Assembly: GCA_050945515.1 (NCBI GenBank)
Contig: JBMNTB010000014.1
Location: forward strand, 1-44,512
Direction of reading: 5' to 3'
DNA from: UBA1046 sp050945515
Lineage (GTDB): Bacteria; Bacillota; Clostridia; Saccharofermentanales; DTU023
DNA: 44,512 bases
Of the stretch, positions 15,103 to 21,604 are shown piece by piece. The position numbers were made by a program, and so were the translations under genes. Each line of letters starts with the position of its first letter. Position 1 is the stretch's first letter. The notes under the pieces are model-generated. The model saw nothing but the letters and a program-made list of their open reading frames with translations, was not told where the DNA came from and did not search any database.

Positions 15103-17730
15103 TTATAACATGCCCTCCGGCAGCCAGACCAGAGCGAAAGCGCGCAGGCGGATATCCGTCTTGCGCGGTGCAATTTCGACCGTTTCAATTTCATCCTGCC
15201 GGTGGTCAAATTTCTGATGCAGGAGCTCGACTTCCTGCTCTAATTCAGCTTCCAGCGCTTGCAATTCTTCCTGATACACAGCCAGTGTTTCCTCTGCTCT
15301 GCCCACATCACTTCCTTGTCGCTGTGAACGGCTTCTAGACCTGGCAGCGGTGGTCGCTCGGCCCAGGGTGGAGGCGGAGAAAGTCTTGCGCCCCATGAAA
15401 GCACCGAGTATGGTGGCGCCGACCGAGATAGCGGTCTGTCTCTTGGCATCCTCAGCTTGTTCTACTTTCCGAGACAGCTGTTGTTCCTGTCTTCTGACCT
15501 TTTCTTCCGCCCGCAGGATGCGGGCCTGGTATTTATCGCGCAGCTTCTGGACTGCCTCGTCTCTCTGCTCTCTCAGTACCTGCTCCAAACGGATTTTGAA
15601 TTCGCGCAGGTCTTCCTCCGGCCGGGAAACCAGTCCTGTGCCGGGATTGTGGAACAGTTCCAGCCTGCTTCGACGGTAAATCACATCTTTCAGATCGCGC
15701 TCCCACTGGGTAAAGCTTGTTTTCTCTTGGGCAATCTCCGGCAGCGGCACATAGCTTGCCCGTTCAGGTGCCCGGGTTTTGAGGTCTTGCTCCTGAATCT
15801 TCAGATCATCACCCGGCTGCCAAGCGACAGTAACCAGCCCTTCCTGCAAGAGCGTGAGCCAGCTCTCCTCGCGACTGGTGGAAATCTCCTTCTTCTGATC
15901 TTCAAAATTAACCTCGGCCAGGCCGATTAGAGCCGGTTGCAAGACCACCTCTTCTTGCGCCCGGAAATAATAGACAGGAACGCCCTGAGGAGCAGCAGGG
16001 GCGGTAAGCAGTAAACCGTCAGCCGCAGTTTTATCCGTAACAGCCGGCGTGTGGTCCGGCTGAGCTGGCGCAGCAGTGGTAGGAGCCGGGGTAGCGGCAG
16101 GTGGGGTCGGGGCTGGAGTTGAGGCTGGGATTGACGTGGGGATCGGGGCAGCGACCAGCGGAGCAGGAATTGGCGCGGAGGCGGCCGGTGGAATCGGGGT
16201 TGGGGTTGGCGCGGCCGGGATAGCTCTATCTGCCGGCTCTAAACCGAATGCAGCACCTATACCGGATGCAGCGTCTATACCGAATGCAGCGCCTGTGCCA
16301 GCTGCGGTACTTATACCACCTGCGGTATATCTGCCGGCGGTCAACTCCCGAATCTGGTTGCGCAGCAGGGGACCGGCCAGATAGGACATAGTCCAACGGG
16401 TCTCAAAGAGAATCGGTTCCGTCTCATGCACATTATTCATCAGGAATCTGCGCTTTCCCAGGCCGGACAGCAGTGTATCCATGCTGCGCCTGTCGAAGGC
16501 GGAGCCAGAAGAAACCGCTGCACCCTCCAGCCCGTCCAGGAGTCTGACTTTGTCGCGTTCAGTCTGCAGACGTCCGATAAACCAGGTGCCTATATTGGCC
16601 AGTGCCTTATAGTCCAGATCCACCGGATTTTGTGTCGTCAGTACAATACCAAGGCCATAAGCTCTGGCCTGTTTCAACAAAGTCAGTAATGGCTGCTTGG
16701 AGGGCGGATTGGCAACAGGCGGGAAATAGCCAAAGATCTCATCCATGTAGAACAGCGCTCGCAGACTGGAAGTGCCGGACTGAGTGCGCATCCAGTTCAC
16801 CAGCTGATTCAACAGCAAAGAAACGAAGAACATTCGCTCATTGTCATTGAGATGAGAAATCGAGAGAATAGAAATTTTCGGTTTACCGGTCTCGGTATAG
16901 AGCAGATTGTCAATATCTAAGCTTTCGCCCTCCAGCCAGCCGGCAAATTGCGGTGAGGCCAGGAGATTATTAAAGCGCAGAGCTAAGGCAAAACGCTCTT
17001 TTTGCGGGAAGAAATCCTCCAGCTCCATAATTCCTACACGTGAAAAGGGCGGATTCTGAATGGCGGCGATCAGTTGGGGCAGGTCCAGCTGCTGTTCCCG
17101 GCTCTGATGCAAGATATTGGCAATCAGGATATGTTCCCTGGACTGCAAAGGATCGGCCTCAATTCCGATCAAACTTAAGAGACTGGAAGCAGTGCCCGAT
17201 ACCTGTTCAACCATTAGCTCACTGTCCGCTGCCACTTGTGAAGCAGGAACGTTCAGCAGCTTCAGGATGGACAGCGGCTTGCCGGCAGAACTGCCCGGCG
17301 TATAGAGTGCAAACTCCGTAGTTTCCCACATAGTCCGGATGCGCTCCGGTACAATGCCCCAGCCCGCCAGACCCGAGCGCCAGGTCTCGGCCTGCTGCGC
17401 GGCATATTCCTGCACAGAAATTCCTTTCGCCTGAGCCTCCTCCGCTCTGACCCAGGGCTCAAAATCCGCTGCCGTCATATCAGGAAAGCCCAGCAGGAGA
17501 TTCGTCATATCTCCTTTGGGATCGACCACAATAGCCGGAATGCGGTCCATCGCCGCCTCTTCCAACAGCCCGATGCAAAGACCGGTCTTACCGCTGCCCG
17601 TCATGCCCACGCACATGGCATGGGTAGTCAGGTCTTTGGCATCATACAGCAATAGATTGTCTGTCTTTTCTTTCGTTTCTACGTCAACTTCGCGTCCCAG
17701 ATAGAACAAACCCAGTTTCTCAAAATCCAT
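15103..17730 (-). CDS. HerA-like / DUF87 ATPase with disordered linker and coiled coil
   Basis: An 875-residue P-loop ATPase of the HerA/FtsK-like COG0433 group. Walker A is GMTGSGKT at residues 42-49, followed by VVDPKGDMTNLLLGFP. Walker B is ALFYMDEIFGYFPP, followed by a sensor-like VLTTQNPVDLDY and an Arg-containing WFIGRLQTERDK. Residues of about 455-570 form an Ala/Pro-rich low-complexity linker with an 18-bp tandem repeat. The C-terminal quarter has a long charged coiled coil interrupted by a small glycine-containing hydrophobic stretch. The start at 17730 is preceded by GTGAGG; an upstream ATG at 17781 is less likely. No NurA-like nuclease is nearby, so a role in DNA end processing is not supported. 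Function unknown. Confidence 0.8.
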   Translation of the reverse strand: MDFEKLGLFYLGREVDVETKEKTDNLLLYDAKDLTTHAMCVGMTGSGKTGLCIGLLEEAAMDRIPAIVVDPKGDMTNLLLGFPDMTAADFEPWVRAEEAQAKGISVQEYAAQQAETWRSGLAGWGIVPERIRTMWETTEFALYTPGSSAGKPLSILKLLNVPASQVAADSELMVEQVSGTASSLLSLIGIEADPLQSREHILIANILHQSREQQLDLPQLIAAIQNPPFSRVGIMELEDFFPQKERFALALRFNNLLASPQFAGWLEGESLDIDNLLYTETGKPKISILSISHLNDNERMFFVSLLLNQLVNWMRTQSGTSSLRALFYMDEIFGYFPPVANPPSKQPLLTLLKQARAYGLGIVLTTQNPVDLDYKALANIGTWFIGRLQTERDKVRLLDGLEGAAVSSGSAFDRRSMDTLLSGLGKRRFLMNNVHETEPILFETRWTMSYLAGPLLRNQIRELTAGRYTAGGISTAAGTGAAFGIDAASGIGAAFGLEPADRAIPAAPTPTPIPPAASAPIPAPLVAAPIPTSIPASTPAPTPPAATPAPTTAAPAQPDHTPAVTDKTAADGLLLTAPAAPQGVPVYYFRAQEEVVLQPALIGLAEVNFEDQKKEISTSREESWLTLLQEGLVTVAWQPGDDLKIQEQDLKTRAPERASYVPLPEIAQEKTSFTQWERDLKDVIYRRSRLELFHNPGTGLVSRPEEDLREFKIRLEQVLREQRDEAVQKLRDKYQARILRAEEKVRRQEQQLSRKVEQAEDAKRQTAISVGATILGAFMGRKTFSASTLGRATTAARSRSRSQRQGSDVGRAEETLAVYQEELQALEAELEQEVELLHQKFDHRQDEIETVEIAPRKTDIRLRAFALVWLPEGML
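16243..16296. repeat. 18-bp tandem repeat, three copies, in the ATPase linker
   Basis: Three in-frame units of 18 bp at 16243-16260, 16261-16278 and 16279-16296, each like ACCGAATGCAGCACCTAT with one to four changes. They encode an Ala/Gly/Ile-rich repeat in the disordered linker and could vary in number between strains. Confidence 0.65.
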
Positions 17731-17816
17731 CTCGTCAACCTCACAATACAATTTCCGCCCGCAAGAAACAGATATATTCAATATATACCTGCCAAAATCT
17801 TGTTATATCTTTCTTA

Positions 17817-18212
17817 TCAGCTAGATAATAGTTTATCTTTCAGTGCCTCTTGCAGAGTTTGGGAAAAGTTTACTCCGGCTTCTTCCGCTCTGGCATTAAG
17901 CCATGCAGGAATAGTCAGGGTCTTCTTCACCGATTTATTACCCCACTCTTTGTGATAAATATCTGTATCCACTTCGATCAGCGCAACAGTTTCATTCTCC
18001 TTAGGAGTAATATCACTTGCTTTTGAGGCCGGAGCGATGGGCATTTGTTTATCTTCGGCATGAGCCAACCACAATGCCAGAGCGTCTTTGCCCATAGCAA
18101 AGGCGTCATCTACATTGTCTCCTTGAGAGTAACAGCCCTCAATATCGGGGAAATATATAGAGTACCCCCCCTCTTTTTCCTTGACAAAAATCGCCGGATA
18201 AATATGTTTCAT
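17817..18212 (-). CDS. hicB: HicB family antitoxin
   Basis: Antitoxin that neutralises the HicA RNase and represses its own operon. The 131 residues have the HicB N-terminal fold (YPAIFVKEKEGGYSIYFPDIEGCYSQGD, followed by a helix with DAFAMGKDALALWL) and a C-terminal ribbon-helix-helix DNA-binding segment (KKTLTIPAWLNARAEEAGVN and the following helix). GGGGAAGG precedes the ATG. It lies 18 bp downstream of hicA in the usual toxin-first order. The RHH domain is the likely reader of the palindrome in the hicA promoter. Confidence 0.93.
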   Translation of the reverse strand: MKHIYPAIFVKEKEGGYSIYFPDIEGCYSQGDNVDDAFAMGKDALALWLAHAEDKQMPIAPASKASDITPKENETVALIEVDTDIYHKEWGNKSVKKTLTIPAWLNARAEEAGVNFSQTLQEALKDKLLSS

Positions 18213-18230
18213 TCTGTACCTTCCCCAGGG

Positions 18231-18416
18231 CTATTCCAGCCCTGCATCCTTCAATATGTTGCTCTCTGTACCTTTCGGAAGCTCTTGACTCTTATGCCGC
18301 GGTACCATGAAGATTTTATTAGTGATAGGGCCGTACCAGATATCATGCAAGCTTCCGTGCCTCTCTAACTTGCAACCTGCCTTTTTTAACCTCTTAATCA
18401 GCTCGCTGACCTTCAT
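18231..18416 (-). CDS. hicA: HicA family toxin (mRNA interferase)
   Basis: A 61-residue double-stranded-RNA-binding-fold toxin that cleaves mRNA. It has the family pattern SELIKRLKKAGCKLERHGSLHD with the catalytic His in the GS-H segment, then FMVPRHKSQELPKGT and a final ILKDAGLE. The start at 18416 is chosen because GGAGAG precedes the ATG; a longer frame to 18473 would run through the promoter. It is the first gene of the hicAB operon, downstream of but separately promoted from the LPG-synthase-like gene, whose stop is only about 60 bp away. Confidence 0.93.
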   Translation of the reverse strand: MKVSELIKRLKKAGCKLERHGSLHDIWYGPITNKIFMVPRHKSQELPKGTESNILKDAGLE

Positions 18417-18440
18417 CTTCTTTACTCTCCTGACACTCAC

Positions 18441-18469
18441 ATTATAATACGTGCGCACGTATATAGCAA
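18441..18469 (-). promoter_or_regulatory. hicAB promoter with operator in the spacer
   Basis: On the minus strand TTGCTA (18464-18469) and TATAAT (18441-18446) are 17 bp apart. The spacer contains the perfect 16-bp palindrome ATACGTGCGCACGTAT (18447-18462). A bound HicB dimer there would exclude RNA polymerase, which fits autoregulation of this family. Confidence 0.8.
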
Positions 18470-18478
18470 GCAATCAAA

Positions 18479-19468
18479 TCAACTACGGCTCTCAATGATT
18501 CTCTGGCGCCGGAATCTCAGATAACTGTTGATGCCCAAGATTAACATAAACAGAATGAAGGGCAGGAAGAAAAAAATCAGCCGGTACAGCAAAAGCGACA
18601 GTACGACTTTCTCCTTCTCCAGCCCGAGTATCCCCAGCATGCTGATAGCGGCAAGATCAAAACTGCCGAAACCGCCCGGAATGAAAGACATATAGCCGAG
18701 GGCAGTCGCAGCTACGAACACGAACAGCAGTAAAGGCAAAAAGATACCGGGCGAAAACAGTCGGATCGTGTAGGCAAAGAAGGCGAAAGCACCCAGCCAT
18801 TCCAGAGAAGAAACCAGATGCAGACTAAGTTTTTCGCGCAGCGGCATCCGACCGATCTGGGAATCCCGGATATTGAGACGGCCGATTTTGATAACCCCGG
18901 TCAGATAGTAAAACGGCAAATAGAGGCTGAACAAGAAGCACAAAAGGAGCAGAAAAGGCTCATAGATACCGGCGGCAAAAGGCAATCCCAACATCAGAAA
19001 CAGGCAGACCCCCGTCAGCCCGGCAGCCCAAATACGTGCGGCATAGCCCATCGTATTGTCCCGGTTACTGTGATAGCACCGATAGAGCTTAAGCCTCAGA
19101 GCACCGCCGGACAGACCGCCGAAACCCAAGAAACGTCCGAACGCCTGCGAGGTCCAGCCGATCCACAACAGCTGCAGTTTGCTGAGTGCGCTGTCATGGA
19201 AATAATCTTCAACCACATCATAAACTCCTGCAATCAGGAAGCAGGCCAGCCCCAGAAGAGAACTCCACAACAGTCTAGGCACGGATAGCTCCCGAGCCGC
19301 CTGCTTTATTTCGTCCAGCTTGATCTCGGCGAACTGCCGGCTGGCTGTAATAACAACCAGAACAATCACCAGACCGGTCACCGCCAAGCGCAGCAGCCGA
19401 TTGTAGCGGGCGAACAGTATTCTCAGCTTAATGATGTTAGGTTTCATAATATGTACCAAGTCCGGCAT
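18479..19468 (-). CDS. LPG synthase transmembrane domain (UPF0104) membrane protein
   Basis: A 329-residue polytopic membrane protein with about eight hydrophobic helices, resembling the PF03706 flippase part of MprF and the YbhN group. The family motif region appears as GFGGLSGGALRLKLYR, and the GSFDLAAISMLG stretch is also typical. There is no cytosolic aminoacyl-transferase domain, so it is not a full lysyl-phosphatidylglycerol synthase; a lipid-translocation or polyprenyl-lipid role is inferred. The start may be ATG 19468 or ATG 19447. The first is preceded by AGGGC at short distance and lies inside the 55-bp repeat copy A, so the repeat overlaps the coding start. Confidence 0.8.
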   Translation of the reverse strand: MPDLVHIMKPNIIKLRILFARYNRLLRLAVTGLVIVLVVITASRQFAEIKLDEIKQAARELSVPRLLWSSLLGLACFLIAGVYDVVEDYFHDSALSKLQLLWIGWTSQAFGRFLGFGGLSGGALRLKLYRCYHSNRDNTMGYAARIWAAGLTGVCLFLMLGLPFAAGIYEPFLLLLCFLFSLYLPFYYLTGVIKIGRLNIRDSQIGRMPLREKLSLHLVSSLEWLGAFAFFAYTIRLFSPGIFLPLLLFVFVAATALGYMSFIPGGFGSFDLAAISMLGILGLEKEKVVLSLLLYRLIFFFLPFILFMLILGINSYLRFRRQRIIESRS

Positions 19469-19553
19469 TTGCCCTATTTTAAACTAAATAGACAGCATTA
19501 ACCATCAACAGACTCAAACCAGGATGGCAAGGTATTTACAAATAGATTAAAAT
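19459..19553. repeat. 95-bp direct repeat, copy A
   Basis: Positions 19459-19513 are identical over 55 bp to 21447-21501. The next 40 bp (19514-19553) align without gaps at about 70 percent to 21502-21541, sharing GATGGCA and ATAGATTAAAAT. The two copies are in the same orientation and bracket the AAA/DUF4143 ATPase gene. Confidence 0.9.
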
Positions 19554-19663
19554 CAGTGCATAAGTCCAATCTCTCTGCAAAAATAAAAGTTGCGCCAGGT
19601 CTTAAAGCTGTTCATTAGTAAAATTGGAGGTGACAGGCAAAGGCACAAGCATTCACAGGATGG

Positions 19664-21022
19664 CTACAGACATATCGTCATATAGGGCGGAATGCGGATG
19701 ATATCATCTTTTACACTCAAGTTTCGCGTATGTATGACATAGCAGCAACCGATTCGACTCCTGTATTTCTCTTTAAACTTTATAAGTGATTTCACGGAAT
19801 AGTTCGTGCCGGATTTGACCTCAATTGGAAATATCTTGTACTTGGTTTTGCTCTTATTGGAGATAATGAAGTCGATTTCAATATCGTTGCGCTTCTTTTC
19901 TTCATTATATTGGGTGTAGAAAAATAGGCGATGCCCATTCGCCGCCAGTATCTGAGAAATAACGTTTTCGTAGAGCATACCTTCGTTTAAACCCAGCCTG
20001 CCCGCAAGTACCTGCTTATAAATTTCATCTTCAAAAAGTTCATTTTCGTCAAAGGCGTGGCTGACAAGAAGTCCCGTATCGCCCATATAGCATTTTATAT
20101 AGGTATCGGATTCCGTAAGAGACAGACCGACATTAGGATCGCTCACACGACGGCACTCGTTACAGATCATGGAATCGGAAAGCCAAAAGAAAGTTTCTTC
20201 GTATTGATCAGCGGTGGAGTTTTCCACGATACGGTTGAACACCACCCTTTTTTCATGCCGGGACAACAGGCCGGGAATCTGATCAAAAATCGCCAAAACC
20301 TTGGAGCGGTACTGCGCATTAATTTTCATAATGTCGTTTCGATAAAGCTCCAGAATATCCCGTTTTTCAAGATCCGACCTGCCAAAGTCTTTGCGGCTCT
20401 CCAAAAAAGCCACAACACTCATCGGCATACCTCCAACCAGCATATATTGCTTGAACAGCAACATCGCTTTGTTGTGGATGCCTCGCTCAAGCGGCTCCTT
20501 TTTTTCAAAGCATGTTCTGATATATTGTATCAGCGGTTCTTCACCCAAGGCATGACAGAACTCCTCAAAATCCATGGGATACATCTTGATATGCCGCTCC
20601 TCGGAGGGAATCACAATATCTCTGACGTTTTCCTTAATTGAAATAAGCGAGCCGGTTTCTATAAAATCATAGCGACCGTCAGCTACAAGATACTTGATAG
20701 ATTCTCTTGCCTTGGGAAATAACTGAACCTCATCAAAAATAATAATACTTTCGCGCTCATACAGCTCAACACCGTAATGGACAGAGAGCAGCATATAGAA
20801 GGTATCCAAATCATTAAGATGCAAGTTGAAATATTCCTTCACATCACCGGCTGCAACAGCAAAGTCAATTAAAATGTAGCTCCTGTATTCATTTTTTGCA
20901 AATTCCTCTACAACAGTTGATTTACCGACACGGCGGGCACCTTCTACCAGCAGAGCTTTTTTGCCGGCGGATTCTTCTTTCCATGCCAGAAACTTTCTGT
21001 AAATCTTTCGTTTAAAGAGCAT
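19664..21022 (-). CDS. AAA ATPase with DUF4143 domain
   Basis: A 452-residue protein of the common AAA_14-DUF4143 family. Walker A is GARRVGKST near residue 30, Walker B is IIIFDEVQLFPKA, and the sensor-like IETGSLISI follows. The middle has the GGMPMSVVAF motif. The C-terminal DUF4143 part has a restriction-endonuclease-like layout, with EIDFIIS and FPIEVKSG carrying the Asp and Glu-x-Lys residues. These proteins are widespread accessory genes whose role is unresolved; defence or toxin-antitoxin-like roles have been suggested. The start at 21022 is chosen because GGAGG precedes the ATG; an ATG-initiated extension to 21097 would cross the promoter. The gene is bracketed by a long direct repeat, which suggests mobility. 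Confidence 0.85.
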   Translation of the reverse strand: MLFKRKIYRKFLAWKEESAGKKALLVEGARRVGKSTVVEEFAKNEYRSYILIDFAVAAGDVKEYFNLHLNDLDTFYMLLSVHYGVELYERESIIIFDEVQLFPKARESIKYLVADGRYDFIETGSLISIKENVRDIVIPSEERHIKMYPMDFEEFCHALGEEPLIQYIRTCFEKKEPLERGIHNKAMLLFKQYMLVGGMPMSVVAFLESRKDFGRSDLEKRDILELYRNDIMKINAQYRSKVLAIFDQIPGLLSRHEKRVVFNRIVENSTADQYEETFFWLSDSMICNECRRVSDPNVGLSLTESDTYIKCYMGDTGLLVSHAFDENELFEDEIYKQVLAGRLGLNEGMLYENVISQILAANGHRLFFYTQYNEEKKRNDIEIDFIISNKSKTKYKIFPIEVKSGTNYSVKSLIKFKEKYRSRIGCCYVIHTRNLSVKDDIIRIPPYMTICL

Positions 21023-21060
21023 AACAATAACCTCCGGCGTCATAATAATATATAAACAGA

Positions 21061-21137
21061 CGATACGCAAGTATAGATATCTGCTATTTTCCTGCAATAC
21101 GCAATATTAAAGCCAGTATGCTTTGCAACAATACGCA
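21061..21137. repeat. Three iterons with exact 34-bp period
   Basis: C(A/G)ATACGCA occurs at 21061-21069, 21095-21103 and 21129-21137, each start 34 bp from the next. Copies 2 and 3 share the longer pattern CAATACGCAnnATTAAA. They overlap the promoter of the ATPase gene, so they are likely binding sites for a regulator. Confidence 0.6.
21070..21097 (-). promoter_or_regulatory. Promoter of the AAA/DUF4143 ATPase gene
   Basis: On the minus strand TTGCAG (21092-21097) and TATACT (21070-21075) are 16 bp apart. Iteron 2 overlaps the -35 and iteron 1 lies just after the -10. Confidence 0.5.
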
Positions 21138-21166
21138 GGATTAAACTAGCATTTATTCCGTTTTTT

Positions 21167-21202
21167 CCGGCTTTTATTTCAACAAAATTTCATAAAAGCC
21201 GG
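21167..21202. repeat. 11-bp perfect inverted repeat
   Basis: CCGGCTTTTAT (21167-21177) and ATAAAAGCCGG (21192-21202) flank a 14-nt AT-rich loop. A T-run precedes it on the plus strand, so it is not a standard terminator in either direction. It may be a protein-binding site or the end of a small element. Confidence 0.5.
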
Positions 21203-21376
21203 TCTCTGAGTGCGTTACAGGGTTTTCTTCTGCATATAAGAGCAATAAAGAGAAAACTTGGACGATTGTTGCGAGAACCAAGGTCAAGTAGTTTTTACGG
21301 GCTATCTGACGGTACGTGCCGGAGCGGCGGACGGACTGCAAAAATTGCCGCAAGCGGCAGATATCTGAAGCCCGGG

Positions 21377-21448
21377 TTCGGCACCAAGTCCTGCACCGGA
21401 TCCGGCACCAAGTCCTGCACCGGGTTCGGCACCAAGTCCTGCACCGAG
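21377..21448. repeat. 24-bp tandem repeat, three copies
   Basis: Units at 21377-21400, 21401-21424 and 21425-21448 each contain CGGCACCAAGTCCTGCACCG and differ at a few edge bases; the last runs directly into repeat copy B. The gap 21023-21604 holds these repeats, the iterons, the inverted repeat and the fbp leader, and no convincing gene. Confidence 0.85.
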
Positions 21449-21541
21449 TCCGGCATTTGCCCTATTTTAAACTAAATAGACAGCATTAACCATCAACAGA
21501 CGCAGTTCATGATGGCATAACAGCTACAGATAGATTAAAAT
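21447..21541. repeat. 95-bp direct repeat, copy B
   Basis: Second copy of the element at 19459-19553 (55 bp identical, then 40 bp at about 70 percent). It lies about 65 bp before the fbp start and directly after the 24-bp tandem repeats. Confidence 0.9.
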
Positions 21542-21604
21542 TGGAGCACAATACGAATATACTAGATACAATATAGAATATACTTAACAAAGGAGATTGC
21601 AGTC

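Noticed and set aside
16076..16384. Gly/Ala/Val-rich open frame on the plus strand
   Set aside because: It is the antisense of the low-complexity linker of the HerA-like ATPase.
20057..20641. Open frame of 194 codons on the plus strand
   Set aside because: It is antisense to the AAA/DUF4143 gene, whose Walker and DUF4143 motifs are unambiguous.
19664..21022. AAA/DUF4143 gene considered as a transposase or integrase
   Set aside because: It has no DDE or tyrosine-recombinase motifs; the flanking repeats suggest mobility, but the protein is an ATPase.
21061..21137. 34-bp-spaced repeats considered as a CRISPR array
   Set aside because: The conserved part is only 9 to 16 bp, there are three copies, and no cas gene is present.
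21266..21475. Rightward open frame of 69 codons with repeated GTKSCTG units
   Set aside because: It starts at a TTG without a ribosome binding site, and its repeats are simply the translation of the 24-bp tandem DNA repeat running into repeat copy B.
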